Shown here: positions 53,759 to 61,861 of the stretch, piece by piece
Layout: each line of letters begins with the position of its first letter
Position numbering within the stretch: position 1 is the stretch's first letter
From: Nocardia sputorum
Lineage (GTDB): Bacteria; Actinomycetota; Actinomycetes; Mycobacteriales; Mycobacteriaceae
DNA length: 64,000 bases
Direction: 5' to 3'
Assembly (NCBI RefSeq): GCF_027924405.1
Contig: NZ_AP026978.1
Coordinates: 5,270,001-5,334,000 of the forward strand
The notes under the pieces: generated by a model
Database searches by the model: none
The model's input: only the letters and a program-made list of their open reading frames with translations
Told to the model about the DNA's origin: nothing
Translations under genes and position numbers: made by a program

Positions 53759-54391
53759 TTGACCGCTCCCGACACCTCCGCCGAGCACCTCTCGGCGACC
53801 GACCTGGCGATTCTCGACGCCGCCCGCGCCTGCGTGGAGGAGTTCGGCGTACGCCGCACCACACTCACCGAGGTGGCGCGGCGGGCGGGCGTCAGCAGGC
53901 CGACGGTCTACCGTCGCTGGCCGGACACCGGCGCGCTGGTAGCGGAGTTGCTGGTGCGCGAGCTGCGCGGGATCGTGGCGGCGACCATGCCGTCGGCGGG
54001 CAGCGCACGCACCAGGTTGGTGGAGGGCGTGGTCGCCGGGGCGGCGACGGTCCGGACGAATCCGTTGTTCGGCAAGATCTTCCGCACCGACACCGATCTG
54101 ATGCTCACCTACGTCTTCGGCAGGCTCGGGCGCAACCAGCGCGCGCTGATCGAACTGTTCGCGGCGGGCATCCGAGACGGCCAGCGGGACGGCTCCATCC
54201 GCGCGGGCCATCCGGAGCGGATGGCCACCATGCTGCTGCTGATCGCCCAGTCCGCGGTGCAGTCGGCGGGCACCGTCGCACCGCTGCTGGCGGGCGAGCA
54301 CCTCGACGCCGAACTCCGTCGCGCGATCGACGGCTACCTCGACGATCGCGCTCACGAAACGGCCGAAGACGCGGCCCGAGCGCAATCGTGA
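53759..54391 (+). CDS. TetR family regulator (Rv2250c-like)
   Basis: This 210-residue regulator has the TetR helix-turn-helix L-T-E-V-A-R-R-A-G-V-S-R-P-T-V-Y-R-R-W near residues 40-58, and a helical ligand domain follows. The frame offers no ATG or GTG near the conserved start; TTG at 53759-53761 is the only usable codon and places about 14 residues before the first helix. It lies between a divergent lipid-oxidase operon and glpD, the same arrangement as Rv2249c-Rv2252, so it probably controls glycerol-3-phosphate or lipid catabolism through the 53660-53690 palindrome. Confidence 0.85.
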   Translation: MTAPDTSAEHLSATDLAILDAARACVEEFGVRRTTLTEVARRAGVSRPTVYRRWPDTGALVAELLVRELRGIVAATMPSAGSARTRLVEGVVAGAATVRTNPLFGKIFRTDTDLMLTYVFGRLGRNQRALIELFAAGIRDGQRDGSIRAGHPERMATMLLLIAQSAVQSAGTVAPLLAGEHLDAELRRAIDGYLDDRAHETAEDAARAQS

Positions 54392-54436
54392 TGAGTACCA
54401 GCTCGCGGCGTTCCCGCTGCATCCGAAAGGCATGTG

Positions 54437-55978
54437 ATGAGCACTGAGCCAATGCGTACCGGAGACTCCGCGTTGAACGCCGCGCGCCGCGCCACGGATT
54501 TGTCGCGGCTCGGCGACGGCGCCGAGATCGACGTCCTGGTGATCGGCGGCGGCGTCACCGGCGCCGGAGCCGCACTGGACGCCGCCGCCCGCGGACTGCG
54601 GACCGTGCTGGTGGAACGCCACGACCTGGCGTTCGGCACCAGCCGCTGGAGCTCCAAGCTGGTGCACGGCGGCCTCCGGTATCTGGCGAGCGGCCGGGTG
54701 GGCATCGCCCACGAGAGCGCGGTGGAACGCGGCATGCTGCTGCGCACCACGGCGCCGCATCTGGTGCGCCCGCTGCCTCAGCTGGTGCCGCTGCTGCCGA
54801 ATGTCGGCACAACGCAAGCCGCTCTGGTGCGCGCCGGTTTCCTGGCGGGCGATCTACTCCGGCGCGGCGCGGGCACACCCGCCGCGCTGCTGCCCCGGTC
54901 CCGGCGCGTCGCCGCCGCGGAAGCCGTACGGCTCGCGCCGACCGTGCGGCGCGCGGGCCTGCGCGGCGGCCTGCAGGCATGGGACGGGCAACTGGTCGAC
55001 GACGCACGCCTGGTCGTCGCGCTGGCGCGCACGGCCGCGGCGCACGGCGCGCGGGTTCTGACCCGCGTCGAAGCGCGCGAGGTGACCGGGCAGTCGGCGA
55101 CCCTGCGCGACACCCGCACCGGCGAGACCCTCACGGTGCGACCGCGCACCGTGGTGAACGCCACCGGCGTCTGGGCCGATCAGGTGGACCCGAGCATCCG
55201 GCTGCGCCCGAGCCGGGGCACACATCTGGTGTTCTCGGCCGAGTCCTTCGGCGGCCTCAGCGCGGCGCTCACCGTCCCGGTGCCCGGCAGCATCGGCCGT
55301 TTCGTGTTCGCCTTCCCCGCCGCGCACGGCCGGGTCTACCTGGGCTTGACCGACGAGGACGCGCCCGGCCCGGTGCCCGACGAGCCCGAGCCCACCGGGA
55401 GCGAAATCGATTTCCTGCTCGACACGATCAATCCCGCCCTGCGAGAGCCGTTGACCCGCAGCGACATTCGCGGGTCGTACGCCGGATTGCGCCCACTGCT
55501 GCAGACCGCCGACGACAGCACGGCGGACATCTCCCGGCAGCACGCGGTGCTGCGTTCCCCGACCGGAGTCGTCACCATCGTCGGGGGCAAGCTCACCACG
55601 TACCGGAAGATGGCCGAGGACGTGATCGACGCCGCGGTCACGCACGGCGGTCTCGCCGCGGGGCCGTGCCGCACCCGGCGGCTGCCACTGGCGGGCGCGG
55701 TCTCCGGCGCGGCACGCGACCGCATCGACGCCCCGCCCGTGCTGATCGAGCGTTACGGCAGTGAGGCGGCCGACGTACTGGCCGCGGCGCGGCGCGATCC
55801 GGCGCTCGCCGAGCCGGTCGCACCCGGAATGGACGTACTAGGTGCGGAATTCGCGTTCGCGGTGTCGCACGAGGGCGCGCTCGAGGCCGGAGACCTGCTG
55901 GACCGGCGCACGCGCATCGGCTTGGTCGCCGAGGATCGCGCCGCCGCGGCGGCCGCGGCCGCGCGCGCCTTCGCCTGA
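54437..55978 (+). CDS. glpD: Glycerol-3-phosphate dehydrogenase
   Basis: This 513-residue FAD enzyme oxidises glycerol-3-phosphate to dihydroxyacetone phosphate, feeding electrons to quinone. The FAD loop V-L-V-I-G-G-G-V-T-G-A-G-A-A-L-D-A-A-A-R-G is near residue 32, and G-T-S-R-W-S-S-K-L-V-H-G-G-L-R-Y-L near residue 70 is a GlpD hallmark. G-G-K-L-T-T-Y-R near residue 380 is the C-terminal FAD site. The length is close to the usual 500-585, with a shortened C-terminal helical domain. I use the ATG at 54437 with AAAGG upstream. It is 45 bp after the TetR gene, on the same strand, and probably co-transcribed with it. Confidence 0.93.
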   Translation: MSTEPMRTGDSALNAARRATDLSRLGDGAEIDVLVIGGGVTGAGAALDAAARGLRTVLVERHDLAFGTSRWSSKLVHGGLRYLASGRVGIAHESAVERGMLLRTTAPHLVRPLPQLVPLLPNVGTTQAALVRAGFLAGDLLRRGAGTPAALLPRSRRVAAAEAVRLAPTVRRAGLRGGLQAWDGQLVDDARLVVALARTAAAHGARVLTRVEAREVTGQSATLRDTRTGETLTVRPRTVVNATGVWADQVDPSIRLRPSRGTHLVFSAESFGGLSAALTVPVPGSIGRFVFAFPAAHGRVYLGLTDEDAPGPVPDEPEPTGSEIDFLLDTINPALREPLTRSDIRGSYAGLRPLLQTADDSTADISRQHAVLRSPTGVVTIVGGKLTTYRKMAEDVIDAAVTHGGLAAGPCRTRRLPLAGAVSGAARDRIDAPPVLIERYGSEAADVLAAARRDPALAEPVAPGMDVLGAEFAFAVSHEGALEAGDLLDRRTRIGLVAEDRAAAAAAAARAFA

Positions 55979-55991
55979 CCGCACCGCGGGT

Positions 55992-56525
55992 TCAGTCCAT
56001 CGACCACTCGGACAGGTCCGCGCGCATGCACGCGCGCGGCCAGCGGTCGAGGCCGTGGGCCCGTTCGGCGGCACGCAACGCGATCAGCCCCGGCGTCTCC
56101 TCGTCCGCCGCCAGGTACCGGAAGCCGAGCCGCTGGTAATACGGGCCGTTCCACGGCACCTCGGTAAAGGTGGTCAACGTCATCGCGGGCAGGTTCGCGG
56201 TGGCGGCCCATCGGGCGGCCTGGTCGAGCAAGCGTTTGCCGATCCGGCGGCGGGCGTGGTCCGGATGCACCGAAACCTGCTCGATATGGGCGTTTCCGTC
56301 GACCACGCCCACGATCAGGTAGCCGATCGGCGGGTCGGCGTCGCTCCATACCCAGGCGCGCCCGGCCTGCAGGAACTCGCGCAGCGTCGCCTTCGAAGGC
56401 GGTTCGTCGTCGGCTACGGCCGTCATGCCGAGTTCCGCGAACGGCTTGCCCGCCGCGCGTTCGATCTCTTGCAGCACGGGCAGGTCTTCGCTTGTCGCGG
56501 GCCGGATCACCGGCCCATTGTGCAA
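55992..56525 (-). CDS. GNAT family N-acetyltransferase
   Basis: This 177-residue acetyltransferase shows I-E-Q-V-S-V-H-P-D-H-A-R-R-R-I-G-K-R-L-L near residues 80-99, where the acetyl-CoA loop R-R-x-I-G-K is intact, and P-Y-Y-Q-R-L-G-F-R-Y-L near residue 130. The substrate is unknown. It lies 28 bp downstream of a TetR gene on the same strand and is likely controlled by it. It converges with glpD across 13 bp. Confidence 0.9.
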   Translation of the reverse strand: MHNGPVIRPATSEDLPVLQEIERAAGKPFAELGMTAVADDEPPSKATLREFLQAGRAWVWSDADPPIGYLIVGVVDGNAHIEQVSVHPDHARRRIGKRLLDQAARWAATANLPAMTLTTFTEVPWNGPYYQRLGFRYLAADEETPGLIALRAAERAHGLDRWPRACMRADLSEWSMD

Positions 56526-56553
56526 CGGCGCGCCCGACGCGGACCACCGAATT

Positions 56554-57225
56554 TCACTCCGCCGGGGTGGCTAGGATGCCGTTGATCAGCACTCGCACCG
56601 CCCATGCCGCGCGTGCGTCGCCGTCACCCGACAGCAGAGCCTGCCGCATGGCCACGACGGTCGGATAGCGGTCGGCGGGCAGTTCGGCGAAGCGCCGCTC
56701 CATCGCGGCGAGATACTCCTGTTCGCTGCCGCCGCCGGTGTCGTGCGCGCTCTGCTCCGCCGCCGCGGCCGTGATGTGCAGATAGAGCAGGTCCACCGCC
56801 CACGACGCGGTGCGCTCGTCCAACCCCGCCTCGATGAGCGCGCCGAGCATGAATTCCACCAACCGCACCGCGTTGGGACTGCTCGGGATCACACCGAGCG
56901 CGACGAGCGCCAGCCCCTCGTGCTTGCTCATCGCCGCCACCATGGTGTCGGCCAGTGCGGTGAGCCGCTCCCGCCAGTTCGCCCCACCCGGCTCCGGGAC
57001 GCCGCCGAGGACATGGTCGAGCATGGCGGCCATCAGGTCGTCGCGATTGGCGACGTACACGTACAGCGAGGCGGCGCCGGTGTCCAAGTCCTGCGCCACC
57101 CGGCGCATGGTCAGCGCCGCCGCGCCGTCGCGATCCAGAATGCGCAGACCGGTCTCGACGATCACCTCGCGACTCAGCGGAGCTTTGGCCGGGCGGGCCC
57201 GGCGGCTGACGGCTGCTGCGCTCAT
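56554..57225 (-). CDS. TetR family regulator
   Basis: This 223-residue regulator has an HTH L-T-M-R-R-V-A-Q-D-L-D-T-G-A-A-S-L-Y-V-Y-V near residues 38-58, then a helical ligand domain of the TetR_C type found in many drug-responsive members. The ATG at 57223-57225 is chosen because a -10-like TATGCT lies 6 bp upstream, giving a leaderless message. A 13-bp palindrome (57246-57258) overlaps the -35 position, a good autoregulatory operator. The GNAT gene follows in the same direction. Confidence 0.9.
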   Translation of the reverse strand: MSAAAVSRRARPAKAPLSREVIVETGLRILDRDGAAALTMRRVAQDLDTGAASLYVYVANRDDLMAAMLDHVLGGVPEPGGANWRERLTALADTMVAAMSKHEGLALVALGVIPSSPNAVRLVEFMLGALIEAGLDERTASWAVDLLYLHITAAAAEQSAHDTGGGSEQEYLAAMERRFAELPADRYPTVVAMRQALLSGDGDARAAWAVRVLINGILATPAE

Positions 57226-57231
57226 GGGCCG

Positions 57232-57258
57232 AGCATAACCAGGGACGAACGGCGTTCG
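57232..57258 (-). promoter_or_regulatory. Promoter and operator of the TetR/GNAT operon
   Basis: TATGCT (57232-57237, minus strand) is the -10; CGAACG-G-CGTTCG (57246-57258) is a perfect palindrome covering the region where the -35 should lie. Transcription would start at the TetR ATG. Confidence 0.5.
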
Positions 57259-57854
57259 GGTGACCGGCGCAGGTCGGGGGTGCGAAACATGCGGGATACC
57301 GAGACACGGACCGAGAACCGATCCGGCCGCTGGTTCCGCAACGACCCGCCAGGACGCCGTCGCGACTTCCGGCACACCCCTGTCGCCGCAGTGTCATCCC
57401 CGGGCGTACCTGCCCCGCAACTCGGTTGTGCTGCATGCGCCACCGGATCGCAGCCCGCGCGACCACTGCGATCTCGCTGACGCGGAGCCGTCGGCCCACC
57501 AGAGAGTTGGGCTGATCCGGGTCCACCGTCCGGGGTCCGGGGCCGGCGAACCACTCACCCTGAGCGCCGGTAGTGTCCGCAAACCTCGAACTGTGACTTA
57601 TGACATAGCAGGAGACGACGAGCATGACCGTCGCCGACTGCGGAAAACACCACAACGTGCAGCTCACAGCGTTGGTGATAGTGGAAGCAACCGCTCGTGA
57701 GAAGACGCGCGCCCGAGCGTGATTCGGGGACCGGACGGTGCGCCGGAGGGTTCCGGCATTCCGCTTCGCGATGCTCGCAGACCCCGGTTCGGTTGTCGCC
57801 GACGCTCTATGCTGGCTTCGGAATGCCGGTAGTGCGCCGGGAAGGAGGGCGCGG
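57259..57854. other. Largely gene-free region before the FHA gene
   Basis: About 600 bases without a convincing long gene. The best small candidate is a 32-codon frame at 57624-57722 with AGGAGA about 11 bases upstream. TATGCT at 57806-57811 is a likely -10 for the FHA gene. A frame of 146 codons at 57260-57700 is Arg/Pro rich without a ribosome site and is not accepted. Confidence 0.45.
57624..57722 (+). CDS. Possible 32-residue peptide
   Basis: ATG at 57624 follows AGGAGA by about 11 bases. The product (M-T-V-A-D-C-G-K-H-H ... T-A-R-E-K-T-R-A-R-A) has a mixed composition with less Arg/Pro bias than random frames here. No family or neighbour supports it. Confidence 0.2.
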   Translation: MTVADCGKHHNVQLTALVIVEATAREKTRARA

Positions 57855-59078
57855 GTGCGCAGGAAACCGTCCACCGTGGGTGTCGCACCGGGCGACGGGC
57901 TCGTCGCTCGCTTCGGTGCGGTCGTCGCCTACCTCGGAGCCGAAACGACCTCCACGGACCGGATACTCGGCACCATCGAAGCCGTGGCCGAAGGAGAGCA
58001 TCCCGGCGCCGCGCTCGCCCAGCGCTTGGCCGCGGTGATCTTCGGCAGCACGGTCCAACCGCCGCCGTTCGGCGTGGTCGCGCCGACCGACGACGGCTTG
58101 CTGATTCTGTTGCGCGGACCGGTGACCGCCGAGATCCAAGGTGCGGAGGGCACCCGCCGCCTCGACGGCGGGCGCGCGTTCACCTGGGTCGACGAGATCG
58201 TGCGCGAACCGGTGCGCCGCATCACGATCGGCGCGGACACGGGGACGCCGCCGACCGCGCTCCCCCGCACGGATCTGCGGGCGGGCGTGGTCCCCGGCGG
58301 CGGTTTCGTCATGCACGCCGCGGTGCGGCGCGCCGGGAAGACCGTCGAGCCGCGCACCTCCGAGCCCGCGGCACAGGGCGAACCAGAACCCACAGCGGCG
58401 GCCGGTTTCGCCGCGATGCCCGAACCGACCGGCGCCGCCGAGGCCGTCGTCCAGCCGAAGCCGGTCGCCCGCCCGACCGACTCGGCCCCGGTCGCTCGGC
58501 CGACCGACTCCGCCCCGGTCGCCCGCCCGCCCGACTCGGCTCGTCTCCTGGCCAAACCACGTCCGCCCCGGCACGTCACCGATCGCCCGCTCGCCTGGTC
58601 CCAGGTACAGCCCGCGCACGAACCGGTCGCTCCGCGCGAAGTTCCCGAGAACGGTGCGACGCGAGCCGCGCGCCCGGCGGCGCCGTCCGGCGACGCGGCG
58701 GCCGGTGCGCTGGTCACCGAGGACGGCGCGGCCTACCCGTTGAACCGCGCCTACGTCATCGGGCGCGGGCCGCAAGTGGACGAATCGGTGCGCGCCGCCA
58801 CCGCCGCGCCGATCGTCATCCAGCGCGACCGCCACGTCTCGCGCGTCCACGCGTATGTGTCGGTCGACGGCGGCAAGGTGTACGTCCGGGACGCCGCCGC
58901 CACCTCGGGCACCTTCATCGCCGGTCCCGGCACCGATCAGTGGACCAGGATCAGCACGTCGCCGACCGAGCTCCCGCCGGGCTGGCGCGTCCGCATCAGC
59001 GAGCGGGTCCTCACCTACCGCGGCGACGAGCAGCGCACGGGCGCGGCAGATATCGCGGCAGCGCGCCGCCGATCCTGA
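57855..59078 (+). CDS. FHA domain protein
   Basis: This 407-residue protein has a C-terminal forkhead-associated domain (about residues 293-390): Y-V-I-G-R-G, D-R-H-V-S-R-V-H-A-Y-V and S-G-T-F-I, with the Arg, Ser and His needed to bind phosphothreonine. The N-terminal 160 residues form a separate unrecognised domain (F-G-A-V-V-A-Y-L-G ... L-L-I-L-L-R-G-P-V-T-A-E-I), and a Pro/Ala-rich linker with a 27-bp tandem triplication joins the two. FHA proteins in actinobacteria usually read Ser/Thr kinase signals; an N-terminal domain of this type often accompanies ESX or cell-wall signalling proteins. AGGAGG seven bases upstream fixes the GTG start. Confidence 0.85.
   Translation: MRRKPSTVGVAPGDGLVARFGAVVAYLGAETTSTDRILGTIEAVAEGEHPGAALAQRLAAVIFGSTVQPPPFGVVAPTDDGLLILLRGPVTAEIQGAEGTRRLDGGRAFTWVDEIVREPVRRITIGADTGTPPTALPRTDLRAGVVPGGGFVMHAAVRRAGKTVEPRTSEPAAQGEPEPTAAAGFAAMPEPTGAAEAVVQPKPVARPTDSAPVARPTDSAPVARPPDSARLLAKPRPPRHVTDRPLAWSQVQPAHEPVAPREVPENGATRAARPAAPSGDAAAGALVTEDGAAYPLNRAYVIGRGPQVDESVRAATAAPIVIQRDRHVSRVHAYVSVDGGKVYVRDAAATSGTFIAGPGTDQWTRISTSPTELPPGWRVRISERVLTYRGDEQRTGAADIAAARRRS
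58461..58541 (+). repeat. 27-bp x 3 tandem repeat in FHA linker
   Basis: Three consecutive 27-bp units each encode P-V-A-R-P-(T/P)-D-S-A. The third unit has a Thr to Pro change. They lie in the disordered linker before the FHA domain. Confidence 0.8.
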
Positions 59079-59426
59079 CGGCCGGATTCCTCCACCGACG
59101 CAAGCGCGGTATCGGTCACCCGGTCCGGCATCCACAGACAGCGTCGTTCGCCCGGATCGGTGCGACATACGCAGAGCGCGGGCCGCACGCACCGGCCCGA
59201 TGCCACATGCACAAAGCACGGCCGCAGTACGCACCGCCCGATCGGAATGCGGTGGGGGGCATTCCCTCCCGCGCGGTCGCGATGTCTCGGGCGACCACGG
59301 CGCGGCCCACATCGCCCCGCCCGAGCACGGCAACCCTGGGCACCGCACGGCCCCACGCGAGCGGTGCTGACGCCCGGTCGGCCGGTCCCCGCCCGGTTCG
59401 GACCGCGCGGAGAGGACAATGGCGGC
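59079..59426. other. Spacer between the FHA gene and fdhF-like gene
   Basis: These 348 bases contain no gene. At 59161-59241 two imperfect copies of a 40-41 bp unit stand in tandem (about 75 percent identical, each opening TGCGACAT or TGCCACAT and ending with GCACCG then CCCGA). They could be regulatory repeats for the molybdo-oxidoreductase gene. GAGAGGA at 59410 is the likely ribosome site. Confidence 0.4.
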
Positions 59427-61724
59427 ATGCACCGAAACGGACCGAGCCGCGACATCGACGAGTCCGAGCTGACGGTGACCCCGCCCGAAGAGCAGGCCGC
59501 GGGCGTCACCGCCGTGGCGGTGGCGCTGAAGCGCTCGATCGAGGAAATGGGCGTCGTGCGCACCGCCCGCACCTTGGCGCGGGTCAATCAGGTGCACGGC
59601 TTCGACTGCCCCGGCTGCGCGTGGCCGGAGCCGACCGGCCATCGCAGGCCCGCCGAGTTCTGCGAGAACGGCGCGAAGGCCGTCGCCGAAGAAGCCACGC
59701 TGCGCACGGTGACTCCGGAGTTCTTCGCCGCACACTCCGTGGCGGAGCTGAGCGAGAAGTCCGGCTATTGGCTCGGTCAGCAGGGCCGGCTGACCCACCC
59801 CATGGTGCTGCGGCCCGGCGACACCCACTACCGCCCCATCGCCTGGGACGACGCCTACCACCTGATCGCGGACACCCTGCGCGGACTGGACTCACCCGAC
59901 GAGGCGGTGTTCTACACCTCCGGCCGCACCAGCAACGAGACCGCGTTCCTCTACCAGCTGGTGGTGCGCAGCTACGGCACCAACAACCTGCCGGACTGCT
60001 CCAACATGTGTCACGAGTCCTCCGGCACGGCGCTGTCGAGCTCGATCGGAATCGGCAAGGGGTCGGTCTCCATCGACGACTTCGCCAAGGCCGACCTGAT
60101 CGTGGTCGCGGGACAGAATCCGGGCACCAACCATCCACGGATGCTCAGCGCGCTCGCCGCGGCCAAGGCCGCGGGCGCACGCGTCGTCGCGATCAACCCG
60201 CTGCCGGAGACCGGGCTGTTGGGGTTCCGGGATCCGCAGACGGTCAAAGGCGTCACCACCGGTGTGCCGATCGCCGACGATTTCCTGCAGATCCGCCTCG
60301 GCGGCGATATGGCCCTGTTCCAAGTGCTGGGCCGGCTGCTGCTGGAAGCCGAGGATCGCGCGCCCGGCACGGTGGTCGACCGGGCGTTCGTCGATGCCCA
60401 CTGCGCCGGCTACGCGGAGTACGAAAAGCACGTGCGCGCGGTCGATCTCGCCACCGCCGAAGAGGCCACCGGTTTGAGCCGGACCGAACTCGAGCACACC
60501 GCGCGGGTGTTCGCCGGCGCGAGCAACATCATCGTGTGCTGGGCGATGGGCTTGACTCAGCAGGCGCATGCGGTGGCCACCATCGAGGAGGCCACCAACC
60601 TGCTGCTCTTGCGCGGCATGATCGGCAAGCCGGGCGCGGGGGTGTGCCCCGTACGTGGGCACTCCAACGTGCAGGGCGACCGCACCATGGGCATCTGGGA
60701 GAAGATGCCCGCCGCTTTCCTCGACGCCCTCGACCGCGAGTTCGGCATCACCAGCCCTCGCGAGCACGGCTTCGACACCGTCGCGGCCATCCGCGCCATG
60801 CGCGACGGACGCGCGAAGGTCTTCTTCGGCATGGGCGGCAACTTCGTCTCCGCCACTCCGGATACCGGCGTGACCGAAGCCGCGCTGCGCGGCTGTGCGC
60901 TGACCGTGCAGGTCTCCACCAAACTCAATCGCAGCCACGTCGTGCACGGTCGCACCGCGCTCATCCTGCCGACGCTCGGCCGCACCGACCTCGACCTCGC
61001 CCCCGACGGCGGCAAACAGCAGGTCTCCGTGGAGGACTCGATGTCGATGGTGCACCTGTCCACCGGACGGCTGAAACCGGTCAGCGACCAGCTGCGCAGC
61101 GAAGTCGCCATCGTCTGCGAACTCGCCCAGGCGCTCTTCGGTCCCGGGCACCCGGTGCCGTGGGCGCGCTTCGCCCGCGACTACGACCACATCCGCGACG
61201 CCATTGCTCGCGTCGTGCCCGGCTGCGCCGACTACAACACCAAAGTGCGCGCGCGCAACGGCTTCCAGCTTCCTCACCCGCCTCGCGACGCCCGCGAATT
61301 CCGCACCGCCACCGGCAAAGCCAACTTCGCGGTCAACGAGATGAGCTGGCTGCCGGTCCCCGCGGGCAGGCTGATCCTGCAAACGCTGCGCAGCCACGAC
61401 CAGTACAACACCACCATCTACGGTCTCGACGACCGCTACCGCGGCATCCACAACGGCCGCAAAGTAGTGCTGGTCCACCCCGACGACATCACCGCGTTCG
61501 GCTTCCACGACGGCGATCTGGTCGACCTCGTGTCCGAATGGACCGACGGCACCGAACGCCGCGTCGAGGGCTTCCGCCTGGTCTCCTACCCCACCCCACG
61601 CGGCAACGCCGCCGCCTACTATCCCGAAACCAATCCCCTCGTGCCGCTGGACCATGTCGCGAAACGCTCGAACACACCCGTCTCCAAGGCAGTCACCATC
61701 CGTCTCGAGGCTGCACCGGCATGA
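59427..61724 (+). CDS. FdhF/YdeP family molybdopterin oxidoreductase
   Basis: This 765-residue protein belongs to the bis-MGD molybdopterin family, in the FdhF/YdeP group related to formate dehydrogenase H. The N-terminal part has F-D-C-P-G-C-A-W then E-F-C-E-N-G near residues 50-75, a partial Fe-S-type cysteine set. [10 protein letters not shown] near residue 195 provides a candidate Mo-ligand Cys. [11 protein letters not shown] and T-A-T-G-K-A-N-F mark the cofactor-binding regions. The reaction may be formate oxidation or another substrate; YdeP in E. coli is tied to acid resistance. fdhD follows through a repeat-derived bridge ORF. The fourth Fe-S cysteine is not obvious. Confidence 0.88.
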   Translation: MHRNGPSRDIDESELTVTPPEEQAAGVTAVAVALKRSIEEMGVVRTARTLARVNQVHGFDCPGCAWPEPTGHRRPAEFCENGAKAVAEEATLRTVTPEFFAAHSVAELSEKSGYWLGQQGRLTHPMVLRPGDTHYRPIAWDDAYHLIADTLRGLDSPDEAVFYTSGRTSNETAFLYQLVVRSYGTNNLPDCSNMCHESSGTALSSSIGIGKGSVSIDDFAKADLIVVAGQNPGTNHPRMLSALAAAKAAGARVVAINPLPETGLLGFRDPQTVKGVTTGVPIADDFLQIRLGGDMALFQVLGRLLLEAEDRAPGTVVDRAFVDAHCAGYAEYEKHVRAVDLATAEEATGLSRTELEHTARVFAGASNIIVCWAMGLTQQAHAVATIEEATNLLLLRGMIGKPGAGVCPVRGHSNVQGDRTMGIWEKMPAAFLDALDREFGITSPREHGFDTVAAIRAMRDGRAKVFFGMGGNFVSATPDTGVTEAALRGCALTVQVSTKLNRSHVVHGRTALILPTLGRTDLDLAPDGGKQQVSVEDSMSMVHLSTGRLKPVSDQLRSEVAIVCELAQALFGPGHPVPWARFARDYDHIRDAIARVVPGCADYNTKVRARNGFQLPHPPRDAREFRTATGKANFAVNEMSWLPVPAGRLILQTLRSHDQYNTTIYGLDDRYRGIHNGRKVVLVHPDDITAFGFHDGDLVDLVSEWTDGTERRVEGFRLVSYPTPRGNAAAYYPETNPLVPLDHVAKRSNTPVSKAVTIRLEAAPA

Positions 61725-61795
61725 GCGGTCAGGCCCGGAGGCGGCAGCGCAGCGTAACCACGCAGGGCCCCGCCCATGCCGGAATCGGACACAGC
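61721..61795 (+). repeat. 75-bp start-codon repeat, copy B
   Basis: It starts at an ATG whose bases overlap the fdhF-like stop (ATGA) and ends just before the ATG of copy C at 61796, in frame. It is nearly identical to copy C over the first 48 bases and to copy A (43997-44071) over the whole unit except the last dozen bases. Confidence 0.85.
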
Positions 61796-61861
61796 ATGAG
61801 CGGTCAGGCCCGGAGGAGGCAGCGCAGCGTGACCACGCAGGGCGAGGGGTACAGCGCATGA
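61721..61861 (+). CDS. 46-residue repeat ORF bridging fdhF-like gene and fdhD
   Basis: The start overlaps the upstream TGA (ATGA, 61721-61724) and the stop overlaps the fdhD ATG (ATGA, 61858-61861). The product consists of two units, M-S-G-Q-A ... [10 protein letters not shown] and M-S-G-Q-A ... G-E-G-Y-S-A. It is Arg/Gln/Ser rich with no recognisable fold. Its main role is probably to keep ribosomes moving from fdhF to fdhD; whether the peptide matters is unknown. Confidence 0.45.
   Translation: MSGQARRRQRSVTTQGPAHAGIGHSMSGQARRRQRSVTTQGEGYSA
61796..61857 (+). repeat. Start-codon repeat, copy C (shortened)
   Basis: The first 48 bases match copies A and B; the tail is shortened to give a 62-bp unit. 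That length shifts the frame, so the ORF closes on TGA exactly over the fdhD ATG. Confidence 0.8.

Noticed and set aside
57260..57700. 146-codon plus-strand frame in the gap before the FHA gene
   Set aside because: No ribosome site, Arg/Pro-biased composition and no recognisable motif.
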